From Nostoc sp. JL33 (GTDB lineage Bacteria; Cyanobacteriota; Cyanobacteriia; Cyanobacteriales; Nostocaceae), in assembly GCF_017114985.1 (NCBI RefSeq), contig NZ_JABXKP010000026.1:62001-126000 (forward strand): a stretch of 64,000 nt of DNA, given 5' to 3'. The position numbers and the translations under genes are program-made. Below are positions 1 through 8,181 of the stretch, piece after piece; the first letter of the stretch is position 1; each line of letters opens with the position of its first letter. The notes under the pieces were generated by a model, which did not search any database, was not told where the DNA came from, and saw only the letters and a program-made list of their open reading frames with translations.

Positions 1-1359
1 ATATTTTCGCCTGGATTTTCCACCGCTAATAAAGTAAGCGAAATTTCTGGACGCGGTATGGGTTTAGATATTGTGCGTACTCAGATGCAGGCGCTCAATG
101 GCTCAATTTCAGTTGAATCCTTACCCAACCAAGGAACAATATTCATACTCAAAATCCCTTTTTCTATGACTACAGAAAAATTAATGCTAGTTCAAGCCAA
201 AGGTGTTGTTTATGCCCTTCTTTTGGATAGTATCGAAAAAATATTGATTCCCTCTGAACAACAGATTAAAGAAATTGAAGGCAAAAAAGTCTTGCATTGG
301 AACACAGACGATAATGATACTATGGTCAGCCTACGTCAACTTTCAAAGTTGATTGGTTATAATGGTTCATTCTTTAATAGTGCTACTGCATACAACACAT
401 CAAATACTCACGAGCCAAGCATAACGAAAAATCCGGTGCTTTTGCTCCGACGAAATCAGGGAATGGTTGCTTTAGAAGTTGACCAAATAATTGGTGAACA
501 AGAACTAGTAATTAGACCTTTAGGAAATGCGATCGCATCACCTAAATATATTTATGGTTGTAGTAGTTTAGCCAATGGTAATCTCATCTTAGTCATTGAT
601 GCTTCATTGCTGGTAAAATCTGGCGAGATCCAACAAACAACACTTGATATCAGGGCGCTACCAATAGCTTCTTCGTCAAATAAAAAAGCCTTGCCGATAT
701 CAGGACATACTTTTTTATCTACACCATTACTTGCTGCATCTACTTCCACAACAACTATAGAAACCCAACCTATTTATTTGGAAGAACCAGATAATAAATC
801 AACAAAAACTGCTTCTACTTCCATAGCAAATATAGAAACCCAACCCAGTTATTCTCAAGAGCCAGATAATAAATCAACAAATGCTTCTACTTCCACAGCA
901 AATATAGAAACCCAACCCAGTTATTCTCAAGAGCCAGATAATAAATTACCAAAAGTTATTTTAGTAGTAGATGACGCAATTAGTCTGAGGCAAACTCTCT
1001 CTCTGACTCTCCAAAAATCTGGCTATCAAGTAATACAAGCTCAAAATGGTATTGAAGCTCTAGAAAAGTTGCACTTACATCCAGAAATACAAGTTGTCGT
1101 CTCCGATTTAGAGATGCCACGAATGAATGGTTTTGAGTTGTTGAGCAATTTTCGTCAATACCCCAATTTAGCAAAAATACCTGTAGTAATTCTCACTTCT
1201 CGCAGCGCTGAAAAACATCGTCAGCTTGCCCACGAATTGGGTGCAAAGGCTTACTTGACCAAGCCTTATTTAGAGCATGAGTTTCTCTCTACAATTAAGG
1301 GTTTAATGAACAGTAATACAGATGATGTAAACCATTTACTCCTGGTGGCAAATCATTAA
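1..1359 (+). CDS. CheA-like hybrid sensor histidine kinase, C-terminal part (5' end outside window)
   Basis: The reading frame is open from base 1, so the gene begins upstream. The first residues form the end of a CheA-type ATPase domain: the G2-box PGFST followed by SGRGMGLDIV. A CheW-like domain follows (about bases 160-640), then a Thr/Ser/Pro-rich linker made of three repeats. A receiver domain ends the protein (about bases 950-1310), with acidic residues in VVDDA, the phospho-acceptor Asp in VVSDLEMP and the conserved Lys in YLTKPY. In this family the kinase phosphorylates response regulators from chemoreceptor input, and the fused receiver acts as phosphate sink or output. In cyanobacteria such proteins control pili, phototaxis or hormogonium motility; which of these applies cannot be told without the N-terminus. 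Confidence 0.9.
   Translation: MFSPGFSTANKVSEISGRGMGLDIVRTQMQALNGSISVESLPNQGTIFILKIPFSMTTEKLMLVQAKGVVYALLLDSIEKILIPSEQQIKEIEGKKVLHWNTDDNDTMVSLRQLSKLIGYNGSFFNSATAYNTSNTHEPSITKNPVLLLRRNQGMVALEVDQIIGEQELVIRPLGNAIASPKYIYGCSSLANGNLILVIDASLLVKSGEIQQTTLDIRALPIASSSNKKALPISGHTFLSTPLLAASTSTTTIETQPIYLEEPDNKSTKTASTSIANIETQPSYSQEPDNKSTNASTSTANIETQPSYSQEPDNKLPKVILVVDDAISLRQTLSLTLQKSGYQVIQAQNGIEALEKLHLHPEIQVVVSDLEMPRMNGFELLSNFRQYPNLAKIPVVILTSRSAEKHRQLAHELGAKAYLTKPYLEHEFLSTIKGLMNSNTDDVNHLLLVANH
736..954 (+). repeat. Three in-frame linker repeats of 72-75 bp
   Basis: Copies start at 736, 811 and 883. The first is 75 bp and the next two are 72 bp. Each encodes a 24-25 residue unit containing IETQP and EPDNK between the CheW-like and receiver domains. 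Copies 2 and 3 are almost identical at the DNA level, which suggests recent expansion. A flexible-spacer role is inferred. Confidence 0.85.
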
Positions 1360-1381
1360 TAATTTGGGAAATCCCATCGCC

Positions 1382-2128
1382 TTAATTACCAGGTAGATTA
1401 TTTGGATCTACACCTAGAGAACGTAAATACTGCGCTAATTGTTCAGCCCTTTGACGTTCTTGTTCAGCCCTTTGACGTTCTTGTTCAGCCCTTTGACGCT
1501 CCTGTTGTGCCTGTTCTCCATCTGTTAAATAGCGGTTTCCTTGCTGATCATACCAACATAAAAACTCCTGTTGTATCCCAGCAATTACAGCTTGGTGTCG
1601 CCCAATACCTAACCCCACCTCTGGCATCAAATAGGGTTCACCAATTTGTAGTTGGTAGTTTCCATCTATCAACTTATACACTTCAAAGGGTTGATGTTGG
1701 TCGCGTCGCCAAAACTCAGGGTTATAAATTACGTAGTACAATACACCGAGTTTTCTGTATATATCTAGCTTCTCGTCGTATTCACCTCCTGGGGTGTGGG
1801 ATACCATTTCTAATGTGAATATTGGAACTATCCCATTTTCTTCCCAAACTGCGTAACTTTTGCGTGATTTGCCACCCTTTTTCCGTTCTACTCCCACACT
1901 TAAAAAAGCATCTGGCACTACAGGTACTCTGGGATTTACTCCTGTGGTGTGATAGACTCCCATATCTACTCCGAAGTACCAGTCCAGGCGATTTGCCCAA
2001 ATGGAGTTGAGTAAGAAAAGTAAAATGTTGGGCAAAAAGTTTTGGTCTTCGTTATCCACTGGCGTATCGTCTGAACAGGGAAGTTCATCAGTAGTTGGTA
2101 ACGCATTTTTGAGATCAGGTGAGAGCAT
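1382..2128 (-). CDS. Uma2 family (DUF820) endonuclease-like protein
   Basis: This 248-aa protein has the PD-(D/E)XK-like core typical of the cyanobacterial Uma2 family: PDAFLSVG (Asp), then LEMVS (Glu), then DEKLDIYRKLGV (Lys). The C-terminus is a charged coiled coil of three RQRAEQE heptads followed by a QLRSLGVDP-like tail, also common in the family. Uma2 proteins are extremely numerous in cyanobacteria, and their substrate and biological role are not established. The gene stands alone, convergent with the kinase gene upstream and following potB on the same strand. The family call is firm; nuclease activity is inferred from the fold only. Confidence 0.85.
   Translation of the reverse strand: MLSPDLKNALPTTDELPCSDDTPVDNEDQNFLPNILLFLLNSIWANRLDWYFGVDMGVYHTTGVNPRVPVVPDAFLSVGVERKKGGKSRKSYAVWEENGIVPIFTLEMVSHTPGGEYDEKLDIYRKLGVLYYVIYNPEFWRRDQHQPFEVYKLIDGNYQLQIGEPYLMPEVGLGIGRHQAVIAGIQQEFLCWYDQQGNRYLTDGEQAQQERQRAEQERQRAEQERQRAEQLAQYLRSLGVDPNNLPGN
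1440..1502. repeat. 21-bp tandem repeat (3 copies) in the Uma2 coiled-coil tail
   Basis: Three consecutive 21-bp copies encode the heptad RQRAEQE. They differ at one position at most. The period is exactly three heptanucleotides or one coiled-coil heptad. Confidence 0.85.
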
Positions 2129-2182
2129 AACCGTTGTCTCGCTGGCGTTTGATGCTTTTATTATAAATGAGTGACGAAAAGT

Positions 2183-3079
2183 TTAGCGTTTGGGTGGAGC
2201 TTCACCAAACTTAATCAAAAGCGCGATCGCAATACTAACAAGCAAAATTAACGTCATACTCAAAGCTGAACCAAATCCCCAATTTTGGGTTGCTCCCAGA
2301 AACTGGTTATAAACTAACCGCGCCGCCGTCATACTAGAAGCACCACCAAGTAATTCTGGATCGACAAAATCCCCCAAGCCTGTGATGAATACAAGCATAG
2401 AAGCAGCCGCAATTCCAGGAAAAATTTGCGGTACAGTTACTTGGAAAAAAGTTTCCACCGGATTTGCACCTAAATCAGCAGCTGCTTCTAACAAGCGCTT
2501 ATCTAGCTTTTCGAGAGAAGCATATAAAATCAAAACCATATAGGGTAACAAGCTGTAACTCATGCCAATAAATACAGCTTGACTCTGGTTAAGTAATTCC
2601 AAAGCAGGCAAGCCTAAATTGCTGAGTAAACTGTTCAATAAACCAGTAGGACGAAGAATTGTAATCCAAGCATAGGAGCGAAGTAACGAGGAAGTCCACA
2701 AAGGTAATATAAAGGCTAATAGCAGCAAATTCCGCCAACGTTGCGGCGCTATCTGAGCAATCCAATAGGCGACGGGGAAGCCCAAAATTAAACAAATTAT
2801 TGTAGTGCCAAACGCAAAAAATAGCGATCGCACGATTACTTGCAAGTAAAGGGGGTCAAATATGCGGATGTAGTTTTTGAATCCGTTGGGATTAACCAAA
2901 TCTCCAGGTCGGATGTCTGCAACTAAACTTAACTCGAAAATTATCAAACTTGGTAGCACCAACAAAAGTAATAACCAAATCCCAGATGGTGCAAGTAATA
3001 CCAAAGGTTGAAGCCAATTGACTCGCAGGCGATGGGATTCTTCTATTTTAGAAATATCATTTTTTTCCAAATTCATCAT
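2183..3079 (-). CDS. potB: ABC transporter permease, spermidine/putrescine type
   Basis: This is a 298-aa inner-membrane permease of the PotB type with about six hydrophobic segments; the first is around residues 27-50. The cytoplasmic EAA loop is visible as EAAADLGANPVETF followed by a hydrophobic VTVPQIFPGI. It lies 128 bp downstream of a PotD-type binding-protein gene on the same strand, so both probably serve one importer for polyamines or related cations. No partner permease (potC) or ATPase (potA) follows; the next gene is an unrelated Uma2 gene. Two ATGs (3079 and 3076) are possible starts. Confidence 0.88.
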   Translation of the reverse strand: MMNLEKNDISKIEESHRLRVNWLQPLVLLAPSGIWLLLLLVLPSLIIFELSLVADIRPGDLVNPNGFKNYIRIFDPLYLQVIVRSLFFAFGTTIICLILGFPVAYWIAQIAPQRWRNLLLLAFILPLWTSSLLRSYAWITILRPTGLLNSLLSNLGLPALELLNQSQAVFIGMSYSLLPYMVLILYASLEKLDKRLLEAAADLGANPVETFFQVTVPQIFPGIAAASMLVFITGLGDFVDPELLGGASSMTAARLVYNQFLGATQNWGFGSALSMTLILLVSIAIALLIKFGEAPPKR

Positions 3080-3120
3080 TTATCACTCTGCCAATTTTAT
3101 ATTTTTAATTTTGCGGAAAG

Positions 3121-3148
3121 TCTGATCGGAGGAAACCTCCGCTCAGAA
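3121..3148. promoter_or_regulatory. Small hairpin in the potD-potB gap
   Basis: A perfect CGGAGG-AAA-CCTCCG hairpin (3127-3141) lies between potD and potB. There is no clear T-run, so it may be an mRNA-processing or stabilising hairpin rather than a terminator. A similar GGAGGAAACC string appears inverted near 34580. Confidence 0.35.
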
Positions 3149-3207
3149 CTTTCCAAGACGGATTTTGGATTGAATTAAGACTCTAAAATCCAAAATCCAA
3201 AATTTAT

Positions 3208-4293
3208 TTAGCTGCTAGTTAATTGAGTCCAATAGCGATCGTAAACCTCTTCAAATTCTCCTACAGGACTAACACGTTCACAATTTGCTAAAACCGACTC
3301 TGAGGGAAACAAATTAGCGTTGTTCTGTATTGTTTTTGACAATTGCTCGAATCCAGCCCTATTAGGTGTAGAAATACTCAGGCGTTGACTGATTTGGGCT
3401 GCTAATTCTGGTTGCAGAATCATGTTAATCCAAGCATAGGCTCCAGCCTGGTTGGGGGCTGTTTTGGGAATAACAATAGTGTCTGTCCATAATGAAGAAC
3501 CACTGCGAGGAATCACATATTTTAGATTAGGGTTTTCTTGAGAGATTTTCACCGCATCTGCTGAATAGCACATTGCTAATAGTAAATCTCCTGCCAGAAT
3601 TTGATTTTGCCAAGCATCGGTGTCAAAACGTGCGATCGCAGGTTTTAGCACCTTCAACTTTTCATAAGCTTGTTTGATTTGTTGTTCATTTTTTGAGTTG
3701 TAAGAATAACCTAGCATCCGTAACGTCGCACCCATCACTTCTCGAACATCATTGAGCAATGTCATCTGCTGACTAAGTTGCTTTTGGTTTTGCCAAAGGT
3801 AATCCCAGTCTTGTGGTGCATTTTTGATTTTTTCAGAATTGTAAAGTAAACCAGTTGTCCCCCAGTTAAAAGGGATACTATATCGATTATTCAGGTCATA
3901 ACTAGGATTCTGAAACCGGGGGAATAAATTCTCTAACCCGATTAAGCGATCGTGATCTATTTCTGTTAACAAACCTTTGTTTACCATCTTTTGCACCATG
4001 TAATCCGATGGGTAGATGATGCTGTAAGTGCCACCGCCTCCAGCTTGCAACTTAGCCAGCATGACATCATTGGAATCATACACATCCGCTAGCACTTTCA
4101 TGCCGGTCTGGGTGCTAAAAGTTTTCAGTAATTGGTTGTCAGTATATTGCGTCCAGGTAAAAATATAAAGTTGGTCACGTTGACCATTCGTATTAGAATT
4201 AGCACGTACTTCACCCAGCCTCCAGCCACAACCAGCTAAAGATAAGCTAGAAAGTGCTGCCACCCCTTTTAAAATTTGGCGTCTGCTAATCAT
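3208..4293 (-). CDS. potD: Extracellular polyamine-type solute-binding lipoprotein
   Basis: This 361-aa protein is a PotD/PotF-type periplasmic binding protein. The N-terminus has a twin-arginine-like SRRQILKG start, a hydrophobic core and the lipobox LAGC (Cys22), so it is probably a membrane-anchored lipoprotein. Family features include YTDNQLLKTF, the YPSDYMVQKM segment and a Trp/Asp-rich binding half with DTDAW. It delivers spermidine or putrescine-like ligands to the permease encoded just downstream. Ligand identity is inferred from the family only. Confidence 0.88.
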   Translation of the reverse strand: MISRRQILKGVAALSSLSLAGCGWRLGEVRANSNTNGQRDQLYIFTWTQYTDNQLLKTFSTQTGMKVLADVYDSNDVMLAKLQAGGGGTYSIIYPSDYMVQKMVNKGLLTEIDHDRLIGLENLFPRFQNPSYDLNNRYSIPFNWGTTGLLYNSEKIKNAPQDWDYLWQNQKQLSQQMTLLNDVREVMGATLRMLGYSYNSKNEQQIKQAYEKLKVLKPAIARFDTDAWQNQILAGDLLLAMCYSADAVKISQENPNLKYVIPRSGSSLWTDTIVIPKTAPNQAGAYAWINMILQPELAAQISQRLSISTPNRAGFEQLSKTIQNNANLFPSESVLANCERVSPVGEFEEVYDRYWTQLTSS

Positions 4294-4802
4294 TAAGTTA
4301 GAAGTTGTTCATCGACAACTTCTAGATTACGGCATACCTCCTAGCCCCTGGTGTGATTTTTTAGGTTAAATGTATCATTCTTCACACTTACCATCAAAAT
4401 GTTACATCATACACAACATTTTTCCTGGCACAAAGTTGCTGAAAACGATCACCTACGGTGGGCGGAACGCCATCGCCTGCTTGGACACTATCCCTTATTT
4501 GATCAAACTCTCTCAACGAGAACCCTGCATAGAAGGGGTTTGTGATCATCTGGGTATCAGTGGGACAATAAACCAAAAGTTTTTGCAGATGAAATTATGT
4601 AGATTTTGACTATATGGCTTAAACTAGTATGTTTGTGATCATATTTGATATAGCATCAATCAATAGGCTGTTATGCTCTTCCCACGAACGCCAAACAAGT
4701 TTGTAGAGAATTGCGGTACAAAGTAGTTAAATATGTTGTTAAACATTTGTAAACTGTTAGCAGCCGAGTAGCCGCGTGTCACATCTTGTTAAGGAATATA
4801 TT
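4294..4802. other. Intergenic region between divergent potD and cruF
   Basis: This 509-bp region must hold the divergent promoters. On the minus strand, 4394-4576 has a protein-like reading frame of about 60 codons starting at TTG, containing FYAGFSLREFDQIRD and VPPTVGDRFQQLC. It has no ATG start and no recognised family, so it could be a gene remnant. Confidence 0.4.
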
Positions 4803-5714
4803 ATGAGACAACTTGTTATTGCTGAACGCGTATGCCTCATTGGTCATATCGTGTCAAAAGCCTTTGGACTGGTAGGGATGCTATTGGTCATACCTAATGC
4901 CGAAATACTTTTCAACTTATCGCAGGTTGGAGAAACTGCCATGCAGTTAAGTATGGCAGGTGGCGGTGTAGTTGATATCATCTTGGGGACAATAGCTGTC
5001 TCTATTTATGCCTACCGGACGTTGGGATTAGGATCTTGGTTAGCATTTATGCTGCCGGCTGTGTTTATCTCTTTGGGGAGTGAACTACTGGGAACCAGCA
5101 CAGGTTTTCCATTTGGTGATTATAGTTACTTGAGTGGCTTGGGTTATAAGATTGCGGGGCTAGTTCCTTTCACAATTCCTTTATCTTGGTTTTATGTTGG
5201 GCTGTCGTCTTACTTAATTGCAAGAACTGGTTTGAAAGTGGCTCAAAAACCCAGTTGGGGACGCCATATTGCGGCTATAGCCGTTGGTGCTTTGCTCTTC
5301 ACTTGCTGGGATTTTGCCCTTGAACCAGCTATGAGTCAATCTGCTCTGCCTTTCTGGTATTGGGAACAACCAGGAGCTTTCTTTGGGACACCTTACCAGA
5401 ACTATGCAGGTTGGTTTGGCACTAGCGCCCTGTTTATGAGTGTGGCAGGATTATTGTGGAGAAATTCCTCAATTAAATTAGAGCGATCGCAACTCAATTT
5501 ACCCTTAGTCGTTTATTTAACTAACTTTGCCTTCGCCGCCGGACTAAGCTTGGCCTCTGGGTTCTCCATCCCTGTATTGCTCGGCTTATTGCTTGGTGTA
5601 ACTCCTGCTGTAGCCCTGTGGTTAAGCAGTTCAACGACACCCACTCAAGTTACTGTTGAACCAGCAAGCAAGGAAGTCTCGGTGGCAAGAAGCGTTAAAG
5701 TTGCCTTGAAATAA
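4803..5714 (+). CDS. cruF: Carotenoid 1'-hydroxylase CruF
   Basis: This is a multi-span membrane protein of the CruF/CarF-like carotenoid hydratase family (DUF422), recognised from GTSTGFPFGDYSYL, the following LVPFTIPLSWFYVG and a CWDFALEPAM segment. In cyanobacteria CruF adds water across the 1',2' end of gamma-carotene on the way to myxol and myxoxanthophyll. The ATG at 4803, preceded by AAGGA, is preferred over an in-frame GTG at 4776. cruG follows on the same strand, giving the hydroxylase and the glycosyltransferase of the same pathway side by side. Confidence 0.88.
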   Translation: MRQLVIAERVCLIGHIVSKAFGLVGMLLVIPNAEILFNLSQVGETAMQLSMAGGGVVDIILGTIAVSIYAYRTLGLGSWLAFMLPAVFISLGSELLGTSTGFPFGDYSYLSGLGYKIAGLVPFTIPLSWFYVGLSSYLIARTGLKVAQKPSWGRHIAAIAVGALLFTCWDFALEPAMSQSALPFWYWEQPGAFFGTPYQNYAGWFGTSALFMSVAGLLWRNSSIKLERSQLNLPLVVYLTNFAFAAGLSLASGFSIPVLLGLLLGVTPAVALWLSSSTTPTQVTVEPASKEVSVARSVKVALK

Positions 5715-5770
5715 GCTTATTGGGGGAGTGGGGACAAGGGAGATAAGCCAGACAAGGAGAATAACCCATA

Positions 5771-5816
5771 CTCAATGCCCAATGCCCCATGCCCAATGCC
5801 CAATGCCCAACGCCCA
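5771..5816. repeat. CAATGCC heptamer tandem repeat
   Basis: Six or so degenerate copies of a CAATGCC heptamer lie between cruF and cruG. This is the short tandemly repeated repetitive (STRR) type known from heterocystous cyanobacteria. Related strings occur near 23290 and 56770. Confidence 0.75.
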
Positions 5817-5842
5817 TTTGTTTTGTATAGGGGCGATTTTAA

Positions 5843-7093
5843 TTGTTAAGTATTTTGACAGTAGACAATGCTTTGATAGTAGAAAGTGCCAGCTCCCTCT
5901 TATTGCTACTTATCCAAGTACCAGCAACGGCGATTCTGTTTTCGCGCCTGCTAAAGGGCCCTAGACGCCTTCCCCCAGTAGAACCGCAACAACCGACGCC
6001 GGAGCTTTTGGGTAGGGTTAGTGTCGTCGTTCCCACATTGAACGAGGCGCTTCGCATTAGCCCTCTGTTAGCTGGTTTAAGTCAGCAAAGCTACGAAGTT
6101 CGGGAAATAATTGTTGTAGACAGCAAGTCTGGTGATGGCACCCCCGACTTGGTAAAAGGGACACAGCAGAAAGATCCGCGCTTTCGCCTGATGACAGATG
6201 ACCCCTTACCCTCTGGTTGGGTGGGGCGTCCTTGGGCGTTGCATAACGGTTTTCTATATAGCTCTGAAGCGAGTCAGTGGTTTCTGGGGCTGGATGCTGA
6301 TATCCAACCGCATCCTGGTTTGGTTGCTGGTTTGGTGAAGACGGCCGAAGCACAAGGTTATGATCTCGTTTCCCTTTCACCCCAGTTCATCCTCAAATAT
6401 CCTGGGGAGTGCTGGCTACAACCAGCTTTGTTGATGACTCTGCTTTACCGATTTGACCCCGCCGGGATCAATACAGAGCAGCCAGAACGGGTGATGGCAA
6501 ATGGGCAGTGTTTTTTGTGTCGTCGCTCCGTTTTAGCTGCTGTGGGTGGCTATAGGAGTGCGAGTAGTTCTTTTTGTGATGATGTCACTTTGGCGCGGAA
6601 TATTGCTATTCAAGGGTATAAGGTGGGCTTTTTAGATGGCGCAAAGGTACTGAAGGTACGGATGTATGAAGGGGCGATGGAAACGTGGAAGGAATGGGGG
6701 CGGAGTCTCGACCTCAAAGATGCAACTTCTCGTTCTCAGTTGTGGGGAGATTTATGGCTACTCACATCTGTTCAGGGTCTACCCCTTTTAATTGTCCTGG
6801 CTTTTTTGTTGATTTCTCCCCCACTCTCGTACTCGCTACAGACGCGATTAATCGCGTCTCTACCCACTCCCGCACTTCTTCTGCTGGGACTGAATTTATT
6901 TCTCCTAGTGATTCGTTTTGCTATGCTGATAGCGATCGCACCTTCCTACGATCGCACAACCGCTAAAGGCGGCTGGTTGTTCTGGCTTTCCCCTTTGGCT
7001 GATCCCTTAGCTGTGCTACGAATCTTCTTATCTGCGTTCCACACGCCACGCGAGTGGCGCGGACGTAAGTATAGTGTAAAAGAGGGGGAGTAG
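5843..7093 (+). CDS. cruG: Carotenoid 2'-O-glycosyltransferase CruG
   Basis: A family 2 glycosyltransferase with an N-terminal membrane segment, the GT-A core SVVVPTLNEA, VDSKSGDGT, the DxD-like LDADIQPHP and a QCFLCRRS region, then hydrophobic C-terminal segments. Family members transfer a 6-deoxyhexose to the 2'-OH of myxol, giving myxoxanthophyll. The partner cruF lies 128 bp upstream. No ATG is available near the start; TTG at 5843 is the upstream limit and the true start may be slightly downstream. The C-terminus runs into a heptamer repeat. Confidence 0.85.
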   Translation: MLSILTVDNALIVESASSLLLLLIQVPATAILFSRLLKGPRRLPPVEPQQPTPELLGRVSVVVPTLNEALRISPLLAGLSQQSYEVREIIVVDSKSGDGTPDLVKGTQQKDPRFRLMTDDPLPSGWVGRPWALHNGFLYSSEASQWFLGLDADIQPHPGLVAGLVKTAEAQGYDLVSLSPQFILKYPGECWLQPALLMTLLYRFDPAGINTEQPERVMANGQCFLCRRSVLAAVGGYRSASSSFCDDVTLARNIAIQGYKVGFLDGAKVLKVRMYEGAMETWKEWGRSLDLKDATSRSQLWGDLWLLTSVQGLPLLIVLAFLLISPPLSYSLQTRLIASLPTPALLLLGLNLFLLVIRFAMLIAIAPSYDRTTAKGGWLFWLSPLADPLAVLRIFLSAFHTPREWRGRKYSVKEGE

Positions 7094-7184
7094 GGAGTAG
7101 TGAGTGGTGAGTGGTGAGTGAGCGAAATTCCCTATTCTCTACTCCCTACTCCCTACTCCCTACTCCCTCACTCCCTCACTCCTC
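7085..7184. repeat. Inverted heptamer repeats between cruG and rnhA
   Basis: A block of GGGAGTA/GTGAGTG heptamers is followed by a block of CTACTCC/CTCACTC heptamers, so the two halves can pair into a long imperfect hairpin. It sits exactly between the convergent cruG and rnhA 3' ends and could serve both as terminator. The TGA stop of rnhA lies within the repeat. Confidence 0.75.
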
Positions 7185-8084
7185 TTCACCTCCTATTTGA
7201 TCCCCGCGTTCCAGTTCCCAAAGAATTTGATTTCCTTCACGGCGTACCCGTGACACTATCCAGTTTCGCCAGCGCCATTGATCTCCCCGACTGGTGACAG
7301 CGCTGGCGTGGACATCCATCAAGTCTGCTAACTCAGAACTGGTGATTAAGTAGCCTTTTTCAGAAATTTCGTCAGCGATACGCAGAGTTTCGACCAAGCT
7401 GCGAAGTTGCGAAACCCTCATTTCTGAGGGTTTTTCATCGGTTGCGGCCGCACTTGTCCCAGTTGATGGTTCCATAACAGTTATTTCTGGTGCAGAAGTA
7501 CTGACTTCTGGTGTACTTTGGTTAATTATTCTAGGGTTTTTGTGATCATCAGCAACTTTTGCTACATTTAGTTCGCCAGAATCAGGTAAAGAGTTGTAAA
7601 AAGCTGTAGGAGATAATTGTTGTAGCGAAGGGATTTTGCCACTGGCATATGTGCGAGCGATCGCATCACAACGTTCGTTACCTATGTTACCAGAATGTCC
7701 CCTGACGTGTTGCCATTTTACCTGTTGGGTATTGAGTTCATCAAGAGTTTCCAAAAGTTCTTGATTTTGGACGGGTTTACCATCTGACTTTTTCCAGCCT
7801 TTCTTTTTCCAGCCTTTCACCCACTTGGTAACGCAGTTAATCAGGTATTCGCTATCGGTATGAAGCGTGATTGGTTGGGGTTGTTGAGATGTTTGCAGGA
7901 ATTGTAAGGCGGCGATCGCAGCTTGCATTTCCATTTTATTATTAGTGGTATGAGGAGATGCATCGCCCATTTCGTGGATTGAGCCATCGCTGAAGTAGAC
8001 GACAACACCCCAACCGCCAGGGCCAGGGTTCCCGGTGCAAGCACCATCGGTGTATATGCTTTCAATTGTGGGTTGGGTGGACAT
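7176..8084 (-). CDS. rnhA: Ribonuclease HI with C-terminal extension
   Basis: The first 150 residues are a complete type I RNase H, which cuts the RNA strand of RNA-DNA hybrids. Visible catalytic elements are YTDGACTGNPG (first Asp), NKMEMQAAI (Glu), HTDSEY (second Asp) and VRGHSGNIGNERCD (His and last Asp). A Ser/Thr-rich linker and a conserved domain of about 75 residues follow, with SELADLMDVHASAV resembling a winged helix. The ATG at 8084 (MSTQP) is preferred over 8105 because homology to RNase H begins there. Confidence 0.92.
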   Translation of the reverse strand: MSTQPTIESIYTDGACTGNPGPGGWGVVVYFSDGSIHEMGDASPHTTNNKMEMQAAIAALQFLQTSQQPQPITLHTDSEYLINCVTKWVKGWKKKGWKKSDGKPVQNQELLETLDELNTQQVKWQHVRGHSGNIGNERCDAIARTYASGKIPSLQQLSPTAFYNSLPDSGELNVAKVADDHKNPRIINQSTPEVSTSAPEITVMEPSTGTSAAATDEKPSEMRVSQLRSLVETLRIADEISEKGYLITSSELADLMDVHASAVTSRGDQWRWRNWIVSRVRREGNQILWELERGDQIGGEEE

Positions 8085-8105
8085 GGTTAGGGTATGGAAC
8101 CGCAA

Positions 8106-8181
8106 AGGACGCTAAGGAGAGGCAGCGCGGTGCGGGGGTTCCCCCCCGTTGTAGCGACTGCCGTCGCAAAGGGAAGAGTTA
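8106..8181. repeat. Interspersed GC-rich repeat upstream of rnhA
   Basis: This short gap holds GC-rich palindromic sequence (GCGGGGGTTCCCCCCCG and GCGACTGCCGTCGC) typical of dispersed Nostoc repeats. No gene is seen. Confidence 0.45.

Noticed and set aside
4370..4609. 79-codon plus-strand frame upstream of cruF
   Set aside because: The opposite strand looks more protein-like, and neither has a proper start.
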